Of a stretch of 64,000 nt of DNA, positions 12,601 through 26,472 are shown in pieces. The DNA comes from Anolis sagrei (taxonomy: Eukaryota; Chordata; Lepidosauria; Squamata; Anolidae). The notes beneath the pieces are model-generated. The model saw only the letters and a list, made by a program, of their open reading frames with translations, searched no databases and had not been told where the DNA came from. The DNA lies in the NCBI RefSeq assembly GCF_037176765.1, contig NC_090030.1, positions 25,017,378 to 25,081,377 on the forward strand, given 5' to 3'. The number at the start of each line of letters is the position of its first letter. Position 1 is the stretch's first letter. The position numbers and the translations under genes were made by a program.

Positions 12601-15600
12601 GTTTATATATCTGTGGAAGGACCAGGGTGGGACAAAGGACTTGTCTGCTGGAGCTAGGTGTGAATGTTTCAACCGACCACCTTGATTAGCATTTAAGACG
12701 AAAGCGGCAGCGACAAAACCCAAGGCACGAAACCAACACTTTGCCTTCTGCAAATATTCTCCGTTTCAGAGCCTACTTTTATCTTACACCTCATCATCCG
12801 AAGATGAGCTGACCTCCGCCCCGTCATAATCTCTTACAGCTGTCCTTGACTCCATACGTGAACTCCGACGCCCATCCCTCCAACTTCTCCATCTTCTGTC
12901 AAGACTTAGATTCCCCCCAAGACCCAGAAGTGTCTCCCGACTGCCAATCCCCACCACCAGAAAACCCCACAAATGTGTCACTAGACGTTGGCTCTGCACA
13001 TACATCTTGTACCTCTTGTACCTTAGTCCAATCCAGTGTGTCATCCCCATCCTCATCACTCCCAGATCCATCACTCCTAGAGAAACCCATGAATGATTCC
13101 TCATCTGTAGGAGCAGTAAGTATATCCTGGATCTTCTTCCTTTGTTGCTCCCGAGTAACCCTCTTAGTTACTCTTAGTTCACATCCACTGTATCTCCTTC
13201 CTCTCCCTCACTCATTGACCCTTTGCTATCAGAAAACCCTTCAAATGAGTCTTCATCGGTAGGTGCCATAAGTATATCCCGGATCCTTTTCCTTTGTTGT
13301 TCCTCATCCAACTCTTGCTCACGAGCACCCCTTTTACCCCTTCTGACACCCATACTACCACTTGCAATGTTATTTACAGGCTCTACTACAACAGTAGTAG
13401 TACAGTAAATTAATTAATAAATAAGTTGTGTTTTCCAAAGTGAAACCTGCAATTGTTCGAGGCAGTGTCTTGTTCTGAAATCAAATCAGTCTCAAATCTC
13501 TCCTTGTAGCAGGTCTCTCGGTTTCCGGTGACGGCTGTCCAACGACGGGAGCAACGTATTTTGTGTATGGTGGTCACCATGGTCACCTGCTACTTCTTCT
13601 GCTGGGTGCCTTATGGAATCGTGGCGTTAATCGCAGTCTTCGGAAAGCCTGGGACCATCACCCCAGTGGTCAGCACCGTCCCATCCATTCTGGCCAAGGC
13701 CAGCACCGTTGTGAATCCCATCCTCTATGTCCTTCTGAACAAGCAGGTGAGCACCTTCCCTTGTTGCCATCATGGGCCCTTAAGTCGACTCCAACGGGTG
13801 ACCTTCCTCCTGACTTTCCTTGGTGAGATTTCTTCAGAGGGGTTTAGCCTTCCTCTGTAGCTGAATGGGATTTGAATCTGCTTGAGCAAGTGTGGTGGTT
13901 TGGACACTGAACCTTGGAGACCAAGGTTTTGAATCTCCACTAAGTGTTGGTGGCCTTGGACCAGGCACACACTCTCAAGCTCAAAGGAAAGCAAAGGCAA
14001 AATACTTCTGAGCAAATCTTGCCAAGAAAAACCCATGGGACACTCTGTCGGTCAGAGGTAACTTAAAGGTACACAACAACATTAATGATTAAGGGTCTGG
14101 AGAACAAGCCCTATGAGGAGTGACATAAAGAGCTGGGCATGTTTGGCCTGCAGAAGAGAAGGCTGAGAGGAGACATGACGAGAACCATGTCTAAAGAGGT
14201 ATTTTATTTATCGTATCAAAAGCAAACAGAGGGTAGAGTTGTAATCTATATAAATAAAAATGTAATGTTCGTTTGTGGGATTAACAGAACTCAAAAACCA
14301 CTGGAAGAAATGACACCAAATTTGGCCACAAGACACCTACTAACCCAAGGTGTGACCATCACTAAAAAACCCCTGATTTTGTCTTTTGGGAGTTGTAGTT
14401 GCTGGGGTTTATAATTAACCTACAATGAAAGAGCATTCTGAACTCCACCAATGATGGAATTGAACCAAACATGGCATACAGGACTTCCATGACCAACAAA
14501 ACACACTGGAAGGGTTTGGTGGGCATTGACCTTGAGTTTGGGAGTTGTAGTTCACCTACATCCAGAGAGCACTGTGGACTCAAACAATGATGGATCTGGA
14601 CCAAACTTGACACAAAAATTCCATATGCCTAAATATGAACACAGATGGAGTTTGGAGGAAATAGACCTTGGCATTTGGGATTTGTAGTTACTGGGAATAG
14701 ACCTTGGACCAAATGCCAAGGTCTATTTCCTCCAAACTCCATCTGTGTTCATATTTAGGCATATGGAATTTTTGTGTCAAGTTTGGTCCAGATCCATCAT
14801 TGTTTGAGTCCACAGTGATCTCTGGATGTAGGTGAACTACAACTCCCAAACTCAAGGTCAATGCCCACCAAACCCTTCCACTACAATTAAAGAGCATTCT
14901 GAAACCCACAAATGACAGAAATGGGGCAAACTTCCCACACAGAACCCCCATGACCAACAGAAAATACTTAAGGCCATCCAGTCCAACTCTCTTCACCAGG
15001 GCAAGAAAACATAATCAAAGCCTTCCTGACAAAGAACCATCCAGTCATCAATATAGATAGATAGATAGATAGATATGATTCTCTCTCACACACACATATA
15101 TCATATCCTAGATTTGAAAGAGACCCTTAAAGAAGGACTATGATATGTTGCATATTCCAGAGTAGGCAAACCAGACACTCTCCACATCAACACTGACAAA
15201 GAAACAACAAGAAATACTGTTTACTCGCAAGCAGAAAGGAATTACATAGATTAGAAACCAACACTTTCTCATTACTTTATTTTCCAGATCAACAGACTGG
15301 GCCACAGCAACGCGTTGCAGGGGACAGCTAGTCTATATAAATAAAAATGTAATGTTTGTTTGTGGGATTAACAGAACTCAGAAACCGCTGGGAAAATTGA
15401 CACCAAATTTGGACACAAGACTGCACACAAGGCAATCTATGTCCTTCACTCAATAAAACCAAAAAAAAATAATAACTTTAACCCCCCTCCCCCCCAAAAC
15501 CAAGAATTCATAACAGCACATGCGCAAGTGTTCCCCCCCCCCCCCGCCCCCAAGGAAAATCCGTTGCAAGCCAAATCCAACGGGCTCCTTTTTCCTGCCG

Positions 15601-18600
15601 CAGCCGCAGGGTGCCTTTCATGTGACCCTGCCTGCGTGCCCAACCGGTAAACAGGCGGGAAGGCGCCCCGCAGCCATGGCAGAAAAAAGAAGGGCCGATG
15701 CTGGGTGAGCAAGGCCTGCCTCCAGGCCCGTAGCGAGGGAGTGGTTTTAGGGGTTCAACCTCCCCCTCCCCCCGAAATGTTTCAGATTTTTTTTAAAAAA
15801 ACCTGGTTTACTCATGAATTTTAACTGGTTAACCAAATCCCCATGCTAAGTCTGAGATGCAAAAAATCAAGAGTCCCTCCAGAACTGCAAGCACCATCTA
15901 AAGCAAATATTGACAATTTATTCACACTGTCATTACTTGCAGCAATAGCCGATGTAGTGAAGCAACCAAGTTGGGGGCCAGACTTGGTGGAGGTGGTTGA
16001 CAGGGGCGGAGCTGCAGGCTATTGAAGGCTGCTCTGCCCCCTGCTGTGCTCTTTGCTTCAGCGTGAGCTAGGAGGCAGGTTTCAACCCCACCCACCCCCA
16101 AAATTTTGAACTCTCCCCGAAATTTTCACCCCCCCCCCCAAATTGTCAACCCTCCCCGAAATTTTTTTCTGGCTACGGCCCTACTTGCCTCAAAAGCGCC
16201 TTCCACCTGCTCCACTCCTGGCTGTGAGGCTCCCTTCCTGCCAGCACCCAGGCAAGAGGTAAAGAAGAGAAGGAAGGGAAGAGGGAGAGAAGAAGGAAGA
16301 GAAAGAAAGAGGGAGGGAAAGAAAGCAAGAAAGAGAGAAGGAGGGATGGAAACGAAGAGCAAAGGAAGGAAGGAAAGAAAGAGGGAGAGAAGGAAGAAAG
16401 GAGAGAGGGAAGGAAAATAAAAGAAAAGGAGGGAGGGAGGGAGGAAAGAGAGAAGGAAAGGAAAAAAGGAAGGAACGAAGGAAAGAGGGAGAGAAGGAAG
16501 GAAGAAAGGCGAGAGAGAAAGAGGGAGGGAATGTTTTGTGTCTTTAATATAAGACCTAATCTGTTTCACATGCGGTTGTAGAAAGGAGTCAACAAATTAC
16601 CCAGTAGGGCTGGGTAACCACGGAAAAATTTGTTTCTAAACTCGATTCGTTTTTAAGGGGTCCATCACGTTTCGTTTCTTTAAAGAATTCCGAAATTTTC
16701 CTTTTAAAAATTTCGAAATATACGAAATTTCATAAATTTCGAATCGATTCGTTAATGGCAGACGCGATTGCGCAATATGCTAAAAAAAACTCAAAATATG
16801 CTAAAAATATGCTGAAAAAAACCTCCAAATGGGACAGGGGGAACTTCTGAAGCTTCCCTCTCTCTCTGTTGTTGACTGTTGGTGTGATAAAACAAACAAC
16901 AACTATAAAACTTGCACCAGGCATGCGAAAATAATTACGAAACAATTTCGAAACAATTTCGAAACAATTTTGAAACAATTTCGAAACAATTTCGAAATAA
17001 TTACGAAATAAATGGAAACATTGTTTCAAATCTATTTAACTCCTCACACTATTCCAAAATGGCTCAATATCGGATCGTAAGCTAATTTAAATACGAATTA
17101 ATAACAAATTACGAAATTAACGAACGAAACCGCCCAGCCCTATTAGCCAGTGGTTCAAGAATGGAACCAGAACCAGACACTATAGGTCGGCCTACCGGGG
17201 GTCTAATATTTTTGTGTATTTTAGGCAATGTATAAAACACAGGGATACGTGGATGTGATTTTGACAAACTGTGATTTTGAAAAAAAAGGTGGCCTGACAA
17301 ACTGTGTGTTGCCGTGGACAAATTTTACCTAATCAAGAAGCTCTGAATTAAGAGACATGTAAAAAGGTTCACAAACTGTGTATTGTTATTGACAAATTTA
17401 TTTTCGGAAGAACTTTAAAACGGATGTGTATCTTGCTGTGAGAATTTGCTGTTTATACTGTTGTTGTTCATTCATTCAGTTGCCTCCGACTCTTCGTGAC
17501 CTCATGGACCAGTCCACGCCAGAGCTCCCTGTCGGCCGTCACCACCCCCAGCTCCTTCAAGGTCAGTCCAGTCACTTCAAGGATGCCATCCATCCATCTT
17601 GCCCTTGGTTGGCCCCTCTTCCTTTTGCCTTCCACTTTCCCCAGCATCATTCCCTTCTCTAGGCTTTGCTGTCTCCTCATGATGTGGCCAAAGGACTTCC
17701 ACTTTGTCTCTAGTCTCCTTCCCTCCAGTGAGCAGCCGGGCTTTGTTTCCTGGAGGATGGACTGGTTGGATCTTCTCGCAGTCCAAGGCACTCTCAGCAC
17801 TTTCCTCCAGCACCACAACTCAAAAGAATCGATCTTCCTTCGCTCCACCTTCCCTAAGGTCCAGCTCTCACATCCGTAGGTGATTACAGGGAATACCATG
17901 GCTTTGACTAGGCAGATCTTTGTTGCCAGTCTGATGTCTCTACTCTTCACTATTTTATCGAGACTGGACATTGCTCTCCTCCCAAGAAGGAAGCGTCTTC
18001 TGATTTCCTGGCCACAGTCTGCATCTGCAGTAATCTTTGCGCCTAGAAATACAAAGTCTGTCATGGCCTCCACAAAATGTGGAGGCTGTTTATACTACAC
18101 TAGATAAATAATTTTTGGTTTAGATAACTGTATGCTGTATAACTTGTACTGGATTTCTCTACGTTGAATATTGTGGCAATTAAGCCAAGACATAATATAC
18201 ATAAGTGTTTCACTCTTGGTCTTCAGGGACCTTTTGCCTCTTCCAATGGCTTCAAACTACAGGAAAGGAGATTCAACTTAAACATTAGGAAGAACTTCCT
18301 GACTGTGAGAGCTGTTCAGCAGTGGAACTCTCTGCCCCAAAGTGTGGTGGAGGCTCCTTCTTTGGAGGCTTTTAAACAGAGACTGGATGGCCATCTGTCA
18401 GGGCATTTTGAATGTGATTTTCCTGCTTCTTGGCAAAATGGATTTGGACTGGATGGCCCACGAGGTCTCTTCCAACTCTAGGATTCTATGATTCTATAAG
18501 TCCTAGGCCGTCACTCCATATCACCGCACCAGCCGTGATCCCATATTTTCCAATTTGGCAGGGAAAAAATCCTGATTGGACTCCTGTCATCCCACTTTTT

Positions 18601-21101
18601 GGACTTCTTGGAAAACATCCCATATTTAGAAGTAGGAAATATGAAATTTTAGAACCAAAAAGTCATCAGGGACAATGCCATTGGTGGCCACAAGGAGACA
18701 GTCAGACGTAGCTTATGGGATTTGTACACCTTCTTCTTCAAGATTTGATGGTTGATCATTATTGGTTACAGGTTGGCATAGTTATTGTGTTCCTCTAGTT
18801 TGGATTGTGCTTAACGTTTTGACTTAAGATGTTTATAGTAGATCCAAAGGACTGCAATGACAGATCTGGAAGCAAAGTGGTAGATAGATACCACCTAAAG
18901 CAGTGTTTCTCAAAACCGCTGACCTGCTGAACTTGCTGACTGAAAGGTTGGTGGTCCGAATCGAGGGAGCGGAGCGAGCTCCCGCTGTTAGCCCCAGTTT
19001 CTGCCAACCTAACCGTTCGAAAAAATGCAAATGTGAGTAGATCAGTAGGTAGCACTTCTGCGGGAAGGTAATGCCGCTTCATGCAGTCATGACCTAAGAG
19101 GTGTCTACGGACAATGCCAGCTCTTTGGCTTAGAAATGGAGATGAGCACCAAAGGTTCAGGGGAAACCTTTACGTTTACTTTACTAGTCCAGCCCCATTC
19201 TGCCATGCAGGAAAAGCACCATCCAATTCTACATTGCTACTTCAACTCCCACAATTCCTAACAGCTGGTGAAAAAGCTTCACAGATTCTTTTCTCATTGA
19301 GGAAAAGGGAATTACGCATCATTTTTAAAAGCTCCATTCCACAGTTGAGCACATTTCTACACAGTCAGGATCATAGGCTGCACCAGTATCTAAAATTTCA
19401 TAAAACAAGAAGAACAAGCTGAGGATCAATCTCGACAAGACAGAGGTCCTCCTGGTCAATCGTAAGCCAGATCGGGGTATAGGGTGGCAACTTGTGCTGG
19501 ACGGGGTTACACTCCCTCTGAAGTCCCAGGTCCGCAGTCTGGGTGTCCTCCTGGATTCATCACTTACGCTTGAAGCTCAGGCGTCGGCAGTGGCCGGGAG
19601 GGCCTTCTCACAAGACTCGTGCGCCAGCTGCTACCGTACCTTGTGAAATTGGATCGAGCCAGGGTAGTCCATAGAATCATAGAATCAAAGAGTTGGAAGA
19701 GACCTCATGGGCCATCCAGTCCAACCCCATTCTGCCAAGAAGCAGGAATATTGCATTCAAATCACCCCTGACAGATGGCCATCCAGCCTCTGTTTAAAAG
19801 CTTCCAAAGAAGGAGCCTCCACCACACTCCACGGCAGAGAGTTCCACTGCTGAACGGCTCTCACTTCCCAAGGACATCAGACATTCCCCAATTCTGTCAG
19901 TCTTTAGGAGGAGCCTGAAAATGTGGTTGTTCCAGTGTGCCTTCCCAGAATAAGGAAAACTCTCAGCAATATGCCCTCAAAATGCATTTTACCACTGATT
20001 TAGGACTGACTGCGTTCCCTCACCTCTCTTTGAAAACCCTATCCCAATTATATCCTTGTTCATGCCCAGCATTATTTTTTAAATTTTAACTATTACATTT
20101 GGCCCGGCCTTAGGTTTTTAAATGCTTGTGTGTTACTGTGTATTGTCTATTGTTTATTTTGTTTATGTGATTCATATTAATTGTATTGTATTGATTTTTT
20201 TTTTGTTATTGCTTTTGTTTTTGATGTACTGCGAGCTTGGCCTCATGTAAGCCGCACCGAGTACCTTGGGGAGATTGTAGTGGGGTATAAATAAAGTTTT
20301 ATTGGGTTGTTGTAGTTTTTTTCGGGCTATATGGCCATGGTCTAGAGGCATTTTCTCCTGACGTTCCGCCTGCATCTATGGCAAGCATCCTCAGAGCTAG
20401 TGAGGTCTGTTGGAACTAGGAAAAAGGGTTTATATATCTGTGGAATGACCAGGGTGGGACAAAGAACTCTTGTCTGCTGGAGCTAGGTGTGAATGTTTCA
20501 ACTGACCACCTTAATTAGCATTTGATGGCCTGGCTATTGTTTGGTGTGGCTTGTTAGTGCTTGGGGCAATCTTTTGTTGAGAGATGATTAGATGTCCCTG
20601 ATTGTTTCCTCTCTATTGTTTTGCTGTTGTAATTTTACAATTTTTTAAATACTTGTAGCCAAATTTTGTTCATTTTCATGGTTTCCTCCTTTCTGTTGAA
20701 ATTGTCCACATACTTAGGGTTTATATACTGGTCTGGCTACCAGTATTAAAAAAACTCTAAAATTACAACAGCACAGCAACAGAGAGGAAACAAACAAGGA
20801 CATCTAATCACCTCTCAACAAAAGTTTGCTCCAGGCACTGTCAGGCCATTATATTTTAACCAAAGTGTTCAGTTGAAACATTCACACCAGCTCCAGCAGA
20901 CAAGAGTCCTTTGTCCCACCCTGGTCATTCCACAGATATATAAACCCCTTTTCCTAGTTCCAACAGACCTCACTACCTCTGAGGATGCTTGCCATAGATG
21001 CAGGCGAAACGTCAGGAGAGAATGCCTCTAGACCACGTTCATATAGCCCGAAAAAACCTACAACAACCCAGTGATTCCGGCCATGAAAGCCTTCGACAAA
21101 G

Positions 21102-21144
<43 letters not shown>

Positions 21145-24100
21145 TGCTCCGCTGAGGGCACATGCTTCTCAGATGTTCCAGCCCTAAAATAAACCAGGGG
21201 AGAAGCTTGGGGAGATTAAATTCAGTGATTAATGCCTTGGCAAAAGTGAGAGAAAGAACAAGATGTTTCCAAAGCGATGCTCACGAAATCAATGTTCGGG
21301 CTTCTCTGTCTCACCTTTGCATTTTTTGGTGCTGAAAATCCAGATGTGTCTCACTGATAAGCCTTCACCTGACTTTCCAGGGTGAGTCAAGAGGCAAAAG
21401 GCTCTACCCTTAGTCAGGGATCTACAATAATCAGGCAAGGGGTTACCAGAAATCCTCTGTGAGCAAACCAGAAGCTCTTTCATCAGGCGGCATCATGAGG
21501 CCGCGCCGTGCCTCATGGGTTGTTCTGCTTCAAGGTGTCAAACCTCAGCTCCTTTGTGTAGAAAACCCTTCAGTTGTGGTTGTGCACCTTTTGGGTGCCA
21601 TTAGCCTTGACTCGGCTGGCACTTTGGCTTCCCACCCTTGAGGCTGTCGATTGGTAAGAAGGGTGCCCTCCAAACCAAAGACGCAGTTCATATACTGTAG
21701 TGTTTCTCAACCTGGGAGTCGTGACCCCTGAGTGGGTCGCAAAGGGGTGTCAGAGGGGTCGCCAAGACCATCAGAAAACACAGTATTTTCTGATGGTCAT
21801 GGGGATTCCATGTGGGAAGTTTGAGCCAATTCTATCATTGGTGGAGTTCAGAATGTTCTTTGACAGTTGGTGAACTATAAATCCCAGCAACTACAACTCC
21901 CAAAAGTCAAGGTCTATTTTCCCCAAGCTCCACCAGTGTTCAGATTTGGGCATATTGAGTATTCGTGCCAAGTTTGGTCGAGATCTATCATTGTTTGAGT
22001 CCACAGTGCTCTCTGGATATAAGCAAACTATAACTCCAAAAGTCAAGGTCAGTGCCCACCAAATCCTTCCAGTATTTTTTGTTGGTCATGGGGGTTCTGT
22101 GTGCCATGTTTGGTTCCGTTCCAATTTTGGTGGAGTTAGAATGCTCTTTGATTTTAGGTGAACTATAAATCCCAGTAGGAGCCCCCGATGGTGCAGTGGG
22201 TTAAAGCACTGAGCTGCTGAGCTTGTTGATCGAAAGGTTGCAGGTTCGATTCCAGGGAGCGGCGTGAGCTTCCGCTGTCAGCCCTAGCTTCTGCCAACCT
22301 AGCAGTTCGAAAACATACAAATGTGAGTAGATCAATAGGTACCGCTCCGGCGGGAAGGTAACGGCGCTCCATGCAGTCATGCTGGCCACATGACCTTAGA
22401 GGTGTCTACGGACAACGCTGGCTCTTTGGCTTAGAAATGGAGATGAGCACCACACCCCAGAGTCAGACATGATTGGACTTAAGGTCAGGGGACTACCGTT
22501 ACCTTTACCTATAAATCCCAGTAACCACAATTCCCAAATTACAAAATCAATCTCTCCCCCCCCCCCCAACAACACGTATTCAAATTTGGATCTATTGGGT
22601 ATTTGTGCCAAATTTGGTCCTGATCAATCATTGTTGGAGTCCAAAGTGGTCTCTGGATGTAGGTGAACTACAACTCCCAAATGTAAAGGTCTATTTTCCC
22701 CAAGCTCCACCAGTGTTCACATTTGGGCATATTGAGTATCCATGCCAAGTTCGGACCAGATCCACCATTTCATGAGTCCACAGTGCCCTCTGGATATAGG
22801 TGAACTACAACTCCCAAACTCAAGATCAATACCCACCAAACCCTTCCAGTGTTTTCCGTTGGTCATGGGAGTTCTGTGTGGCAAATTAGATTCAATTCCA
22901 TCATTGGTGGAGTTCAGAATGCGCTTTGATTATAGGTGAACTATAAATCCCAGCAACTACAACTCCCAAATTACAAAATCACTCCTCCCCCAACCTCACT
23001 AGCATTTACATGTGGGTGTATTGGGTATTTGTGCCCAGTTTGGTCCAGTGAATGAAAATACGTCTTGCATATCTGATATTTACATTATGATTTATAACAG
23101 TAGTAAAATGACTGTTATGAAGTAGCAACGAAAACAATATTATGGTTGGGGGTCACCACAACATGAGGGACTGAATTAAGGGGTCACGGCATTAGGAAGG
23201 TTGAGAACCACTGATATACTGTGATCAGGGTCACCTTTGAAGACCTTTGGAGAACTTCTACTTACCCCAGTGTTTCTCAGCCTTCCTAATGCCGCGACCC
23301 CTTAATACAGTTCCTCATGTTGTGGTGACCCCCAATCATAACATTATTTTAGTTGTGAATCGTAAAATGTAAATATCTGATGTGCAGGATGTACTTCATT
23401 CACTGGACCAAATTGGACATAAATACCCAAATTTAAATACTTGTTGGGTTGGGGGGGGGGGGATTGATTTTGTCATTTGAGAGTTGTAGTTGCTGGGAGT
23501 TGTAGTTCACCTACAATCAAAGAGCATTCTGAACTCCACCAACAATGAAATTGAATTAAACTTGGTACAAAGAACTCCCATGACCAACAGAAAATACTGG
23601 AAGGGGTTTGATGGGCATTGACCTTGAGTTTTGGAGTTGTAGTTCACTTACATCCAGACAGCACTGTGAACTCAAACAGTTATGAATCTGGACCAAATTT
23701 GGCACGAATGCTCAATATGTCCAAATGTGAACACTGGTGGAGTTTGGAGGAAATAGATCTTGACATTTGAGAGTCGTAGTTGCTTGAATTTATAGTTCAC
23801 CTACAATCAAAGAGCATTCTGAACCCACCAACAATGGAATTGAACTAAATTGGCACAAAGAACTCCCATGACCAACAGAAAATACTGGAAGGGGTTTGAT
23901 GGGCATTGACCTTGACTTTTGGAGTTGTAGTTCACCTACATCCAGACAGCACTGTGAACTCAAACAGTTATGAATCTGGACCAAATTTGGCACGAATACT
24001 CAATATGCCCAAATGTGAACACTGGTGTAGTTTGGGGGAAATAGACCTTGACATTTAGGAGTTGTAGTCGCTTGAATTTATAGTTCACCTACAATCAAAG

Positions 24101-24670
24101 AGCATTCTGAACCCCACCAAGGATGGACTCGACCCAAACTTGGCACACAGAAATCCCATGACCAACAGAAAATACTGGAAAGGTTTCAAGCTTGCTACAT
24201 CACACTCTTGTTCAATTTGTTGTCTACTAACACTCCAAACCAGTGTTTCTCAATTGGGGGGTTGGGACCCTGGCGGGGGGGTGGGGGCTACAAGGGGGTT
24301 TCAGAGGTGTCGCCAAAGACCATCATAAAATAGTCAATATGCCCAAATGTGAACATTGGTGGAGTTTGGGGAAAATAGACCTTGACATGTGGGAGCTGTA
24401 GTTGCTGGGACTTATAGTTCACCTACAATCAACGAGAACTCTGAACCCAGGACACAATGGATGTGCACCAAACTTGGCACACTACCAACATTGAATACTG
24501 GTGGGGTTGCGACGGGCTCTTTTTGAATTCTGATGAGCTGTAGTTCACTAATACCTATTGTGGTTGTTATTGCTTGTATTGATATATTGTGGGCTCGGCC
24601 TCATGTAAGCCGCACCGAGTCCCTTGGGAGATGGTAGCGGGGTATATATAAAGGATTATTATTGTTATTA

Positions 24671-24704
<34 letters not shown>

Positions 24705-26437
24705 GGACAAGTGGAGAGATTTTCAGCCTTCTCTGACAAAGGGATTCCTAAGACCATCAGAAATATGTCTTTGTGCCAAGTTAGGTCCAGATTTGTCATT
24801 GTTTGAGTTCACAGTGCTCTCTGGGTGTAGGTAACTACAACTCCAAAACTCAAGGTCAATGCCCACCAAACCCTTCCAGTATTTTCTGTTGGTCATGGGA
24901 GTTCTGTGTGCCAAATTTGGTTCAGTTCCATTGTTGGTGGAGTTCAGAATGCTCTTTGATTGTATGTCTCAATCCCAGCAACTACAACTCCCAAATGACA
25001 AAATCAATCCTCCCCGAACCCCACCAGTATTCAAATTTGGGCAGTTAGGACATTTGCACCACATTTGGTCCAGTGAATGAAAATACATCCTGCACATCAG
25101 ATATTTCCATGATGATTGATAACAGTAGCAAAATTCCAGTTATGGAAGTAGCAACGAAAATAATTTCATGGTTGGGGTCACCACAACATGAGGAACTGGA
25201 TTAAGGGGTCGGGGCATTAGGAGGGTTGAGAAACCCAGCTCCAAACAAACATAATGGTGCTTGTTTGTTCCAAAAACTGTTTCTAATGAGGGAGATCATT
25301 TGGAGTTTTGGAATTAGGTGTTATCTCTACGCAGATGATGTCCAAATCTGTCACTCCTTCTCACCTGTCACCAAGGAGGCTGTCCAAACCTTGAACCGGT
25401 GCTTGGCAGCTGTGTCGGACTGGATGAGAGCTAGCAAATTGAAACTGAATCCAGACAAGACAGAGGTCCTACTGGTCAGTCGTAAGACTGAACAGGGCAT
25501 AGGGTTACAGCCTGTGTTAGATGGGGTTACACTCCCCCTGAAGACGCAGGTTCGCAGCTTGGGAGTGATCCTGGACTCATTGCTGAGCCTGGAAACCCAG
25601 GTCTCGGCGGTGGCCGGGAGAGCTTTTGCACAATTAAAACTTGTGCGCCAGTTGCGCCTGTACCTTGGGAAGTCAGATCTGGCCACAATGGTCCATGTTC
25701 ATGTTACATCCCGAATAGATTACTGCAACACACTCTACGTGGGGTTGCCTTTGAAGACTGTTCAGAAACTTCAGTTAGTCCAGCGGGAGGCAGCCAGATT
25801 ACTCACCGGAGCATCATACAGGGAGCATACCACCCCTCTGTTATGTCAGCTCCACTGGCTGCCGATCCAGTACCGAGCACAATTCAAAGTGCTGTTTCTG
25901 ACCTACAAAACCCTACACGGCTCCGACCCAGCGTATCTGTCCGAACGCATCTTCCTCTACGTCCCGCCTCGGAGTTTAAAATCTTCTGGGGAGGCCCTTC
26001 TCTCAGCCCAACCTCTATCACAAGTGAGATTGGTGGGGACAAGGAGCAGGGACTTCTCGGTGGTGGCCCCTCACCTGTGGAATTCACTCCTTGGGGAAGT
26101 TAGGTCATCGACATCCCTCCTCTCTTTTAGAAGGAAACTAAAAACATGGATATGGGACCAGGCCTTTGGGTAATCTGGCAGATAGACAAAGGACAACGAT
26201 GACTAGAATTGATAGGATTTGACAATGTGGAATGAACTTACGGATTCTGAGCTGGCGAACGTTGAGCATTAGATTGGTTTTATTGATTGTGATGTATAAT
26301 TGATTGTTTTAATTGTTTTATAATTGCTGTTGATATGTTTTATCTTATTGTTTGTGTTGGCATCGAATTGTGGCTTTTGTAAGCCACTCTAAGTCCCCCC
26401 TCGGGGGTTGAGAAGGGCAGGGTGGAAATGTGCGAAA

Positions 26438-26472
<35 letters not shown>

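Larger units (their letters stand above)
19190..23268 (+). repeat. Copy A of a duplicated segment (interrupted)
   Basis: Parts 19240-19414, 21165-21686 and 23222-23262 match 35100-37790 in order and orientation. TEs inserted differently in each copy split them. Confidence 0.7.

Noticed and set aside
25226-26173. 315-residue reverse-transcriptase frame as a host gene
   Set aside because: It lacks the N-terminal RT blocks, has a LINE 3' UTR and AAAT tail, and has many relatives in the window.
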